From JBBPYC01 sp038200275 (lineage in GTDB: Bacteria > Pseudomonadota > Gammaproteobacteria > Burkholderiales > Burkholderiaceae_C), in the NCBI GenBank assembly GCA_038200275.1, contig JBBPYC010000015.1, positions 1 through 60,768 on the forward strand: DNA of 60,768 bases. The letters are read 5' to 3'. Positions 51,685 to 60,621 of this stretch are shown here, in pieces. The stretch's first letter is position 1, and each line of letters starts with the position of its first letter. Made by a program: the position numbers and the translations under genes. The notes below the pieces were generated by a model. That model ran no database searches. It was not told the DNA's origin and was given only the letters and a program-made list of their open reading frames with translations.

Positions 51685-53112
51685 ATGCGAATTGTGCATG
51701 GCTTGCACTCGCTGTTGGTCTTTCTCACGCTGTCGCCCTTACCTCAAGGTTCATCCTTGTCTACCTTGGTTCGCCGTTTGATCGAATTTCTGATGCAACC
51801 GTTCCAGCAGTTGCGCTCGGCCAAGCCGGGCCGGGCGGACGTGCCGACCGAGCTGCGCGCATTACTGACGGCACTGCGGCAAGGCTCGCCGGTGGTGGTC
51901 GGCGTGACCGAGCAGGTCCGGCGCCGGCTGCTGCGCCGCTACCTCGACGCATCGCAGCGCAACCTGCCGATGCACCTCGTGGCGCTTGCGGTGCTGCTGT
52001 TCGGCGTGATCGGCTCGGCGCCAGGGTTCGGTCGCGGCCTGCTGTTCGTGGTGCTGACCGCGTTGACCTCGCTGCGCTGGTGGCTGGCGGAACGCGCGCT
52101 GCACTCCATCCAGAACGGGCGCCCAGGAAACACGCGCGCACACGACGCGCTGCTGCTGGCCACGCACACCGGCTGGGGCGCATCGCCAATGATTGCAGCT
52201 GCGCTTGCGCCGGGCACCGATTTTTTTGCACTGTGCCTGCTTGCCGTGATGGCAACGGGCGCCATCACAATGACTTATCTCTCGGCGCTGCCGGCCAGCG
52301 TCGCGCTGATCGGCGGCGGCCTGGGTGCGCTGGCGATCAGCCTCGCGAGCCACGGCAGTGCAGCAGGCTGGGCGATGGCGGTGGGCACTGGGGTGGCCGC
52401 CCTCGTGATCATGCAGTGGATGCAGGTGAACCACGGCTCCACATTGCGCATGTTCAACACCGAGCGACACAACCAGGCGCTGATCGCGGAACTGCAGGGT
52501 GTGCAGCAACGGCTGGCGCTGGAAAACCGCAAACTGGGCGAATCGTTGAAGGACGTGAACGAGGCGGCCGAGCGCGATGTGCTGACGGGCGCGTTTAACC
52601 GCAAGTACCTGACAGACATCGCCGCATCGCTGGCCGACCGGGTGCGCAGCCACCAGGAGCCAATCACCGTCTGCATGATAGATATTGACCATTTCAAGCG
52701 CATCAACGACCGGCACGGCCATGCGGTGGGCGACTTCGTGCTGAAAGCGGTGGTCGAGCAATTGAACGCACGACTGCGCGACGTCGATCGACTGGCGCGC
52801 TACGGCGGCGAAGAGTTCGTACTGATCCTGCGCCGTTGCGACATCGGCCGCGGCAAGCGCGTGGCCGAAGCGCTGCGCAACCACATCGCCAGCGTGCAGC
52901 TCGAATCGCCCGAGGTGATCGTGAGCATCACGACATCGATCGGTGTGGCCAAGTGGCATCGCGACGAATCGCTCGACGCGGTGATGGAGCGTGCCGATCG
53001 TGCGCTCTATGTGGCCAAAAACAAAGGCCGTGACCGCGTCCAGATTGACATCGACGACGAGCAGGACGAATCGCTCGACCCGAGCCAGCCTGCGCCGATC
53101 ACGAGGACTTGA
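51685..53112 (+). CDS. Membrane-bound diguanylate cyclase (GGDEF domain)
   Basis: The 475-residue product should make cyclic di-GMP. Residues about 95-260 form several membrane segments (for example MHLVALAVLLFGVIGSAPGF and ASVALIGGGLGALAISLA). A coiled-coil linker (ELQGVQQRLALENRKLGESL) leads to a GGDEF domain: DVLTGAFNRKYL, CMIDIDHFKRINDRHGHAVG, active-site ARYGGEEFVLIL. RDVD exactly five residues before GGEEF is an intact product-inhibition I-site. No EAL domain follows. The start is uncertain: ATG 51685 lies just 17 bases from the ybeY start, and ATG 51793 would also keep the full membrane part. Confidence 0.92.
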   Translation: MRIVHGLHSLLVFLTLSPLPQGSSLSTLVRRLIEFLMQPFQQLRSAKPGRADVPTELRALLTALRQGSPVVVGVTEQVRRRLLRRYLDASQRNLPMHLVALAVLLFGVIGSAPGFGRGLLFVVLTALTSLRWWLAERALHSIQNGRPGNTRAHDALLLATHTGWGASPMIAAALAPGTDFFALCLLAVMATGAITMTYLSALPASVALIGGGLGALAISLASHGSAAGWAMAVGTGVAALVIMQWMQVNHGSTLRMFNTERHNQALIAELQGVQQRLALENRKLGESLKDVNEAAERDVLTGAFNRKYLTDIAASLADRVRSHQEPITVCMIDIDHFKRINDRHGHAVGDFVLKAVVEQLNARLRDVDRLARYGGEEFVLILRRCDIGRGKRVAEALRNHIASVQLESPEVIVSITTSIGVAKWHRDESLDAVMERADRALYVAKNKGRDRVQIDIDDEQDESLDPSQPAPITRT

Positions 53113-53148
53113 TCTCTCCTCCAGCCGTCGCTCCGGTCTTCATCTCTT

Positions 53149-53248
53149 CCCCCAGCCTTTGCTCCCTTCGGTCAGCTTTTGGCTTCCCCCACCGGGGGTG
53201 GCGCCTGTGAGCTGGCAAAGTCAGCTCCACGGGCCCCACTGGAAATGG
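53149..53248 (+). repeat. Dispersed post-stop repeat, copy F
   Basis: It begins CCCCCAGCCTTTGCTCC 36 bases after the cyclase stop. It continues with TTCGGTCAGCTTTTGGC, a CCCCCACCGGGGG hairpin, GGCGCCTGTGAGCTGGC and GTCAGCTCCACGG, and ends ACTGGAAATGG. A partial block, CCAGCCGTCGCTCCGGTC, occurs just before it at about 53121-53138, perhaps a degraded first copy. Confidence 0.75.
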
Positions 53249-53301
53249 CGTGGGTAACGCCTTCGCCCCGGGTTGAGTGGGCCGAATGCTGCCTGTCGGC
53301 G

Positions 53302-54300
<999 letters not shown>

Positions 54301-54353
54301 CGATCATAGGCACCCGCCCATTCACCGCCACCAAAAAACGCCCCACCCATTCC

Positions 54354-54929
54354 ATGATCGGTAGACTGCACGGCACCCTCGCCTACAAAAATAACCCTCC
54401 GCAGTTGCTGCTTGACTGCCACGGCGTGGGCTACGAGGTGCAGGTGCCAATGAGCACCTTCTACAACCTGCCTGCGGTCGGCGAGAAGTTGATGCTGCTG
54501 ACGCAATTCGTGGTGCGGGAAGACGCGCAATTGCTGTTTGGTTTTGCAACGGAAGCCGAGCGCGATGCGTTTCGCGAACTGATCCGGATTGCCGGCGTCG
54601 GCCCGCGCACCGCGCTGGCGGTACTCTCGGGGATGACCGTCGCCGACATCGCACACGCCGTTGCGACCCAGGAAGCCGGCCGGCTGGTCAAGGTCCCGGG
54701 CATCGGCAAGAAGACCGCCGAACGCTTGTTGCTGGAACTGAAGGGCCGCTTCGGCACCGCCCTCCGCGGCCCGACGGTGGCCGGCAGCGACGTGCAGGCC
54801 GACATTCTCCAGGCGTTGATCGCACTCGGCTACAGCGACCGCGATGCAGCAGCGGCGCTGAAGGCGCTACCGAGCGATGCGACGGTGTCCGACGGCATCC
54901 GGCTCGCGCTCAAAAGCCTGGGCAAATAG
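54354..54929 (+). CDS. ruvA: Holliday junction branch migration protein RuvA
   Basis: RuvA binds Holliday junctions and loads the RuvB motor. The 191-residue product has the OB domain (MIGRLHGTLAYKNNPPQLLL, CHGVGYEVQVPMSTFYNLP), two helix-hairpin-helix motifs (IAGVGPRTALAVLSG and VPGIGKKTAERLLLELKGR), and the C-terminal RuvB-binding domain (ALIALGYSDRDAAAALKALP). Length is normal. ruvB is not adjacent: an exported protease gene lies in between. Confidence 0.97.
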   Translation: MIGRLHGTLAYKNNPPQLLLDCHGVGYEVQVPMSTFYNLPAVGEKLMLLTQFVVREDAQLLFGFATEAERDAFRELIRIAGVGPRTALAVLSGMTVADIAHAVATQEAGRLVKVPGIGKKTAERLLLELKGRFGTALRGPTVAGSDVQADILQALIALGYSDRDAAAALKALPSDATVSDGIRLALKSLGK

Positions 54930-55043
54930 GCGCTTTCGGGGTCGCCCGTAAATCGGTAACATGGCGGCCAGTTCCATACTGGCGCTGCCTTGTTGCTCTC
55001 TTGTCTTTGTCTTGTTGTTCAAACTTTTTACTTCCAGGTCGTG

Positions 55044-56999
55044 ATGCGAAATCGAACGTTCCCCTTCTTTTGCGGCGGCCTGTTGGCGCTGCTGTTGGCC
55101 GGCTGCGGCGGCGCCGATTCCGGCAGCCCTTCATCCGCCGTTGCAGTGAAAGGGGAGTCAGTTGCACCTGACGTGCTGCGCGTTGAGTCGCGGGTGCAAC
55201 CGGCAGATGCCCGCCAGGACATCTCGCCCGTGAAGAGCCGCGCGGTGTCGATTGCACCGGCGCCGACGCAGGTGATGCTCGGCGTGCTCGACAAAGCGAA
55301 AGCCAGCACTGCTGTGCCGCCTGACGGCGCGCGGGAAGTGGGCGTTGCACGTGCGCTCGCGCAGACCTCGACCATGGCCGCCACCAGTGCGCAACTGCAC
55401 TGGCAGGCCACGCCCATCGGCGGCCAGACCGCTGCGATCAGTTTCAGCGCGCAAGACGCCCAGGGCTTGCGCCTCGGCGTCCAGGTCGGGCAGTTGCCCG
55501 GCAGCGCGATGCTGAGGGTCTACAGCCAGGCAAGCAAAACACAGGTGTTCGAGTTGTCGGGCCACGAAATCCTGCAATCGATCGACCGCAATGTGGCGGC
55601 CGGCGACCACAGCGACGCGGCGCACACTTGGTGGACTCCCGAGTTCGGCACCGCCGAGGTGACGCTGGAGATTGAAGTACCGCCGGGCACACCGGCCGAT
55701 GCGGTGCGTATTGCGGTGCCGCGGCTGATACACATCTACGAACCACTCGAGCTGCCGCCCGAAGGCACTGAAGTTGCGAAAGACGTCGGCGACTCCGATG
55801 CGTGCGAGCAGGATGCGACCTGCGATGCAAACTTCAGCGGCACCGGCAATGCCGTCGCGCGGATGCTGTTCGTGCGCGGCGATGGCGCCTTTGTCTGCAC
55901 TGGCACGCTGTTGAACGACACAGACAGCAGCGGGGCGCCGTACTTCCTGAGCGCAGCGCACTGCATCTCGACTCAGACTGCTGCCTCTTCATTGCAGACC
56001 GACTGGTTTTTTCGTTCGCCGAGTTGCAACGCGCGCGTGTTGAGCAACGAGCGGGTGCGCCGGTTGCGTGGCGCGCAGTTGCTGTATGCGTCGAACACCA
56101 ACGATTCGTCGTTCATGTTGCTCAACGACGCGCCTCCCGCCAACGCGCTGTATGCGGGTTGGGACGTGACCCCACAACGAGTCGGCGAACAAATGGTCGG
56201 CCTGCATCACGCGGGCGGAGACCTGCTCAAGATCAGTTACGGCACCATCGACGGCTACTCGTCTTGCACAAGTGTCTCATCGGACGGAGACTTCAGCTGC
56301 ACTCGCAGCGACGCCGCGAGTGGCACCGATCTGCGCGTGCTTTGGTCATCCGGCAGCACCGAAGGGGGCAGCAGTGGCTCGGGCTTGTTCTACCGTCAGG
56401 GAAACACCAGCTATCTCGTTGGCACGTTGAGCGGCGGCAGCGCGAGTTGTTTTAACCGCTCGGCGTTTGACTACTATTCGCGCTTCGATCTGCAGTTCCG
56501 AGATGGGCTGCGGTTCTGGTTGAATCCGGCGGCAACCGGCACCGGTCCGGCCGGCCGCACGGCCGTCTATCGGTTCTTTAACGCGTCGACCGGCGCGCAT
56601 TTCTTCACCACGAGCGTAGGCGAGCGCGATTACGTGGCGTCCACGCTGCGTGAGTTCGCGTACGAAGGGCCGGTGTTCTACGCCTATCCGGGCAACTTCC
56701 CGGGTCAAAGCCCGGTCTACCGCTTCTACAACCCGCAAACGCGCGCGCACTTCTATACGATTTCTCTTGAGGAACGCGACCAAGTGGTGCGCACCCTGCC
56801 GGCGTTCCAGTACGAAGGCATCAGCTGGAGCGCACAGACGTTGCCGGGCAATGGATCGGTGCCGATTTATCGGTTCTTCAATGGCCAAACCGGAACGCAC
56901 TTCTATACGATCTCGGGTCAGGAACGCAACATCGTAGTCAACGAATTTCCTGCTTACAACTTCGAAAGCATCGGTTACTACGCCTGGACCATGCCTTGA
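55044..56999 (+). CDS. Trypsin-like serine protease lipoprotein with three DUF5648 repeats
   Basis: The 651-residue product has a lipobox (LLLAGCGG, Cys near residue 20). A beta-rich prodomain of about 230 residues is followed by a trypsin-fold domain resembling lysyl endopeptidases: FVCTGTLLNDTDSSGAPYFL, then the catalytic His in SAAHCIS, an Asp in NTNDSSFMLL, and the nucleophile in GGSSGSGLF. The C-terminus carries three DUF5648 repeats starting VYRFFNASTGAHFFTTS, VYRFYNPQTRAHFYTIS and IYRFFNGQTGTHFYTIS, each followed by an Arg-x-x-Val and aromatic block. It is probably surface-anchored and cleaves proteins; specificity is inferred only. The start at MRNRTFPFF puts the lipobox at normal distance. 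It interrupts the usual ruvA-ruvB pair. Confidence 0.88.
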   Translation: MRNRTFPFFCGGLLALLLAGCGGADSGSPSSAVAVKGESVAPDVLRVESRVQPADARQDISPVKSRAVSIAPAPTQVMLGVLDKAKASTAVPPDGAREVGVARALAQTSTMAATSAQLHWQATPIGGQTAAISFSAQDAQGLRLGVQVGQLPGSAMLRVYSQASKTQVFELSGHEILQSIDRNVAAGDHSDAAHTWWTPEFGTAEVTLEIEVPPGTPADAVRIAVPRLIHIYEPLELPPEGTEVAKDVGDSDACEQDATCDANFSGTGNAVARMLFVRGDGAFVCTGTLLNDTDSSGAPYFLSAAHCISTQTAASSLQTDWFFRSPSCNARVLSNERVRRLRGAQLLYASNTNDSSFMLLNDAPPANALYAGWDVTPQRVGEQMVGLHHAGGDLLKISYGTIDGYSSCTSVSSDGDFSCTRSDAASGTDLRVLWSSGSTEGGSSGSGLFYRQGNTSYLVGTLSGGSASCFNRSAFDYYSRFDLQFRDGLRFWLNPAATGTGPAGRTAVYRFFNASTGAHFFTTSVGERDYVASTLREFAYEGPVFYAYPGNFPGQSPVYRFYNPQTRAHFYTISLEERDQVVRTLPAFQYEGISWSAQTLPGNGSVPIYRFFNGQTGTHFYTISGQERNIVVNEFPAYNFESIGYYAWTMP

Positions 57000-57068
57000 G
57001 TCAGCGGGTGCAGACGGTGTGGGCCTGGTTCACAGGTGCACACGCCGCAGCAGCGTGATGTGTTTTCT

Positions 57069-58133
57069 GTGACGATCCAGACCGACGACTTCACCGTTCC
57101 GCCGCGCCGCAGCCCGCTGTCGGCGGTGGCCGACTCGCCGCGCGAGGAAGCGATCGAGCGCGCGCTGCGACCGAAGCTGCTGGCCGACTACGTGGGCCAG
57201 GCCAAGGTACGCGAGCAGCTCGAAATCTTCATCGGCGCTGCCGTCCACCGAAAGGAAGCGCTCGACCACGTGCTGCTGTTCGGCCCGCCCGGTCTGGGCA
57301 AGACCACGCTGTCGCACATCATCGCGCAGGAACTCGGTGTGAACCTGCGCCAGACCAGCGGCCCGGTGCTGGAAAAGCCGAAGGATCTGGCCGCGCTGCT
57401 GACCAATCTGGAGGCCAACGACGTCCTGTTCATCGATGAAATTCACCGGCTGAGCCCAGTTGTCGAAGAGATCCTCTATCCGGCCCTTGAGGACTATCAG
57501 ATCGACATCATGATCGGCGAAGGGCCGGCGGCGCGCAGCATCAAGCTCGACTTGCAGCCGTTCACGCTGGTGGGTGCTACCACCCGTGCGGGCATGCTGA
57601 CCAACCCGTTGCGGGACCGCTTCGGCATCGTGGCGCGGCTCGAGTTCTACACACCGGCCGAACTCGCGCTGATCGTGCGGCGCAGCGCGCATCTGCTGAA
57701 TGTGCCGATGGACGACGAGGGCGGCTTCGAAATTGCGCGCCGCTCGCGGGGCACACCACGCATCGCGAACCGCCTGTTGCGGCGGGTGCGCGACTACGCG
57801 CAGGTCAAAGGCGACGGGCACATTGATCTGCCAATAGCCAACCGCGCGCTCGCCATGCTCGACGTGGATCCGCAAGGCCTGGACGTAATGGACCGTAAAC
57901 TGCTGGAGGCCGTGGTCCACCGTTTCGACGGCGGCCCAGTGGGGCTGGACAACATCGCTGCAAGCATCGGTGAGGAAGCCGGCACGATCGAGGACGTGAT
58001 CGAGCCGTACCTGATCCAGCAGGGGTACCTGCAACGCACGCCGCGAGGCCGCATTGCGACGCTGGCGGCGTTCCGACATCTCGGCGTGGTGGCGCCGAAT
58101 CGGCCGGATCTGGGATTGTTCGCGGACGCTTGA
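57069..58133 (+). CDS. ruvB: Holliday junction branch migration ATPase RuvB
   Basis: RuvB is the hexameric motor that drives branch migration with RuvA. The 354-residue product has Walker A GPPGLGKTTLSHIIA (about 70-84), Walker B VLFIDEIHRLSP, the sensor GATTRAGMLTNPLRDRFGI, the Arg finger in RGTPRIANRLLRR, and a winged-helix C-terminus ending in YLQRTPRGRIAT. A GTG at 57069 gives the typical start VTIQTDDF; another GTG at 57036 would add 11 residues. Neither has a good ribosome binding site. Confidence 0.96.
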   Translation: MTIQTDDFTVPPRRSPLSAVADSPREEAIERALRPKLLADYVGQAKVREQLEIFIGAAVHRKEALDHVLLFGPPGLGKTTLSHIIAQELGVNLRQTSGPVLEKPKDLAALLTNLEANDVLFIDEIHRLSPVVEEILYPALEDYQIDIMIGEGPAARSIKLDLQPFTLVGATTRAGMLTNPLRDRFGIVARLEFYTPAELALIVRRSAHLLNVPMDDEGGFEIARRSRGTPRIANRLLRRVRDYAQVKGDGHIDLPIANRALAMLDVDPQGLDVMDRKLLEAVVHRFDGGPVGLDNIAASIGEEAGTIEDVIEPYLIQQGYLQRTPRGRIATLAAFRHLGVVAPNRPDLGLFADA

Positions 58134-58195
58134 ACGGTTGGGCCGCTTGAGTGCAACCGATTTGTGACCACGCAGCAGCCAAGCGCAGAAACCAA

Positions 58196-58231
58196 CAACG
58201 GATTGGCAGCCAAAACGCTACCAATCCGTTG
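58196..58231 (+). terminator. Long hairpin downstream of ruvB
   Basis: A perfect eleven-base inverted repeat, CAACGGATTGG and CCAATCCGTTG, is separated by 14 bases and lies about 60 bases after the ruvB stop. It is followed by AATTATTGATCTTTCC rather than a clean T-tract. It could end the ruvB transcript or be an old element end. Confidence 0.45.
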
Positions 58232-58263
58232 AATTATTGATCTTTCCCTAATTCATGACATTC

Positions 58264-58444
58264 TCAAAGCCCCGCCTTCGCCCAGCACGCGTTGATGACC
58301 GAGGGGCGATGCTGGGCGCTCTTGAGCTTGTTGCGGGCGGTGGTTTTCAATTCGGCCAAGCCGTTGGGGCAGTAGTTGGCCAACGCGTGACGTTTGAGCC
58401 AGGCCCAGAGGTATTCGACCGGGTGTCCGCGCCGATTGAATTTT
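58264..58444 (-). pseudogene. C-terminal remnant of an IS630-family transposase
   Basis: The minus strand reads HPVEYLWAWLKRHALANYCP, then LAELKTTARNKLKSAQHRPS and VINACWAKAGL before a TGA at 58264. PVEYLWAWLKRH is the C-terminal catalytic-Glu block of IS630 transposases. The N-terminal part is gone: the open frame runs into the left end of the ISL3 element at 58445. This sequence differs from the IS630 C-terminus at 60601-60768, so it is a separate element. Confidence 0.75.
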
Positions 58445-58468
58445 GGCTCTTCCTCAATTGATGTGACG
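58445..58468 (+). repeat. ISL3 left inverted repeat
   Basis: These 24 bases start GGCTCTTCCTCAATTG and end TGTGACG. They are the exact reverse complement of 60202-60225. Confidence 0.92.
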
Positions 58469-58472
58469 CTGC

Positions 58473-60146
58473 TCAGTTCGGATGCAGGACGCGGATACGC
58501 AGCAGATCGAGCTTGGCGCGGCCATACATCTGGCGCTTGAGGTATTTGAGCCGGTTGATCTGGCCCTCTACCTGGCCGCTGCTCCAGGGCGAACTGAAGG
58601 CCGCGCGCACTGCGGAGAGATCGGCCTCCAGCCCTGCTGCGAAGCGTCTCAGATCAACGACTGCACAGGCTCGTGCTTCAGACAGCCAGCGGTCGAAGCC
58701 GTTGACGTCGCGGCGGCGAACGAGGCCGAGGAATCGATGCGCCAGGCTGCGCGCATGGGCGACGACCGGCTCGATGCGACACAGCGCAGCCACGAAGCGT
58801 TTCTGGTCGCCTCGCTCCGCCTCGTCGACCTTCCGTTGCTGCCAGCCGAGCACCCAGGCGCAGGCGCGGCGGGTCGATGGCATCGCCCTCGTGGGTATGG
58901 TCGCCGCAACGACAGGACGCCGGCCGCCATCAGGCCTTGCACCACGAAGCTGCGCGAAGGCGTCGTGCACGATGCTGTGGCCGCCAGTGAAGCCTCGGGC
59001 GCGCAACTCGCGCCAGACCTGCATGGCGTTGCGGCAACCTTCGTCGGCTCGTGCAGTCAGGTACTGCCAATGGGCATCGAGCAGCGTCGGGCCGGCGGCG
59101 CGCGGCGCCCGTTCTGGGAATGCGCCGGCGCGCACGAAGCCGCGCACGGTGCGGCGGTCAAGATTTAGGGTCTGGCCGATGGCCACGATCGATTCGCCAG
59201 CTTGGTGACGGCGGACCACCTCCTCATAGCGCGCCAGCCGCAACGCACGGCGTTGACCGCGGCGACGCTGCGACGTCTTTTGCGGCTCGACCGGCAGGAG
59301 ACTGCCCGGCGCGGCAGGCATCTCGGCCGGTTCGGCTTCCAGGTGCATTGCCTCGCTTGCCTCGTGGGCCGCCTGTCTCATCTGCGGCGTGCAGCGCAGC
59401 AGCAGCCGCTCAATGGCGTCACGCAGGTTGGCCAGCAGATGCCAGCGGTCGGCCACCTGCTGGGCGGCGGGTGCGGCGGTGCGGGCGGCTTCGGCATACG
59501 CGCCCGCTCGGTCCCGGGCGATGATCTCGACGCCCGGCGTTGCCTGTAGCCAAGGCACGACAGTGGCCACATCGCGCCCGGGCAGCAGCTCGATCGGGCG
59601 CCGACGTTCCAGATCGACGACGATCGTGCCGTAACGGTGTCCACGGGCGATTGCCCAATCATCGATGCCGATGATGACGGGTGCGGCCGCCGGCAGCGGA
59701 CAGCCGGTGCGACGCAGTTCGCGCAGCACCGTTGGGCCGCTGATGCATATTCCCAGGCGCCCCGCCAACCGGGCGGCTGCCTCGCCGCCGAGCGCGTAGC
59801 CGAGCGATCGCAGCGCCTCAGCCAGCCGTAGTGTGCGCCGCTGGCTGGAGCCAGCGAGCGTGGCCAGACGCTCGGAAAACGTCCGTTGCGGGCAAGCCGA
59901 GTTGACACACTTGAAGCGGTGGATCTCGACGGCCAGCGTCACCGGTTGACCGAAGCACGGGCTGTCGGCCACCCAACGCCGATAGCGGCCGTGCAGGCGG
60001 GCGCTGCCGCAGGCACAGCGCGGACAAGTCGCGCGTCGCACAACACTGCATGCCTCCACCACCAGACGGCTGCCACCATCGTCCCACGAAACAATATGTT
60101 TGCCCGCCGCCTCCAGCGGCTGCGACAGCCCGGGGAAAACCACCAT
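58473..60146 (-). CDS. ISL3-family transposase
   Basis: The 557-residue product has an N-terminal zinc-binding region (ATCPRCACGSARLHGRYRRW, then CVNSACPQRTF), a helix-turn-helix, and the DDE core: IIGIDDWAIARGHRYGTIVV with the first Asp, then IIARDRAGAYAEAARTAAPA with the second. The C-terminus contains SSPWSSGQVEGQINRLKYLK with the catalytic Glu. The frame is intact and full length for ISL3, so the element may be active. Confidence 0.93.
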   Translation of the reverse strand: MVVFPGLSQPLEAAGKHIVSWDDGGSRLVVEACSVVRRATCPRCACGSARLHGRYRRWVADSPCFGQPVTLAVEIHRFKCVNSACPQRTFSERLATLAGSSQRRTLRLAEALRSLGYALGGEAAARLAGRLGICISGPTVLRELRRTGCPLPAAAPVIIGIDDWAIARGHRYGTIVVDLERRRPIELLPGRDVATVVPWLQATPGVEIIARDRAGAYAEAARTAAPAAQQVADRWHLLANLRDAIERLLLRCTPQMRQAAHEASEAMHLEAEPAEMPAAPGSLLPVEPQKTSQRRRGQRRALRLARYEEVVRRHQAGESIVAIGQTLNLDRRTVRGFVRAGAFPERAPRAAGPTLLDAHWQYLTARADEGCRNAMQVWRELRARGFTGGHSIVHDAFAQLRGARPDGGRRPVVAATIPTRAMPSTRRACAWVLGWQQRKVDEAERGDQKRFVAALCRIEPVVAHARSLAHRFLGLVRRRDVNGFDRWLSEARACAVVDLRRFAAGLEADLSAVRAAFSSPWSSGQVEGQINRLKYLKRQMYGRAKLDLLRIRVLHPN

Positions 60147-60201
60147 GACGTCCTCGCCTCCTCAAACCCAAAGCGTTCGATCATGCGGCCCCAGCAACTA
60201 C

Positions 60202-60225
60202 CGTCACATCAATTGAGGAAGAGCC
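60202..60225 (-). repeat. ISL3 right inverted repeat
   Basis: These 24 bases are the exact reverse complement of 58445-58468 and mark the right edge of the ISL3 element. Confidence 0.92.
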
Positions 60226-60539
60226 AGATTTCGCTCGGCGACAACAGTCAGCTCCAGACCGAGCGCGTACTTCCAGTCGATGCGCGCGCGCACGGCCTCG
60301 GCGGCCTGGCGGTCGCTCAGATGCTCGAGGAACTGAAATACCGTGACCAGGGCAAGCCGCCAGGGTGCCAAGCCAGGCTGGCCTCGGCGCGGGTAGAGGG
60401 CTTGGAAATCCACATCCCGGTAGAGCTCGGCGAACTCGTCGCGCAGGCGCGTGGCGACGGTGCCGTGGGGAAAAGCAGCGCGGGCAACGCGCACGGTCTC
60501 GGCGGGAATCTCGCCGATCCGGATCGGATGAAGGCTCAT
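60226..60539 (-). pseudogene. N-terminal remnant of an IS1182-family transposase
   Basis: From ATG 60539 the minus strand reads MSLHPIRIGEIPAETVRVAR, RLRDEFAELYRDVDFQALYP, WRLALVTVFQFLEHLSDRQA and VRARIDWKYALGLELT, the well-conserved N-terminal domain of IS1182-type transposases. Similarity ends about 60240 and the frame then enters the ISL3 right end. The catalytic domain is missing and is not found on the other side of the ISL3 element. Confidence 0.8.
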
Positions 60540-60589
60540 GCCGCAACGATGCACCGCAATCGCCCAACAGGCAATTCGCCGACGGTATC

Positions 60590-60621
60590 TAATTCCATTT
60601 CTAATTCACAAGTGAAACCAA
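60590..60621. repeat. Candidate terminal inverted repeat of the right IS630-type element
   Basis: Read inward from 60590 it begins TAATTCCATTTC and contains TGAAAC near its end, matching the left candidate at 228-197 at about 20 of 32 positions. The outer TA (60590-60591) suits an IS630 target. The transposase stop codon at 60601 lies inside it. Confidence 0.5.

Larger units (their letters stand above)
58445..60225 (-). mobile_element. Complete ISL3-family insertion sequence
   Basis: The element is 1,781 bp, bounded by perfect 24-base inverted repeats that begin GGCTCTTCCTCAATTG at 58445 on the plus strand and at 60225 on the minus strand. It carries one transposase gene reading leftward. 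GGCTCTT is a typical ISL3 end. The eight flanking bases (TGAATTTT on the left, AGATTTCG on the right) do not match, so no target duplication is seen. Confidence 0.9.

Noticed and set aside
58255..58461. Plus-strand open frame of 68 codons after ruvB
   Set aside because: The minus strand of the same interval encodes a recognisable IS630 transposase end, so the plus frame is a shadow.
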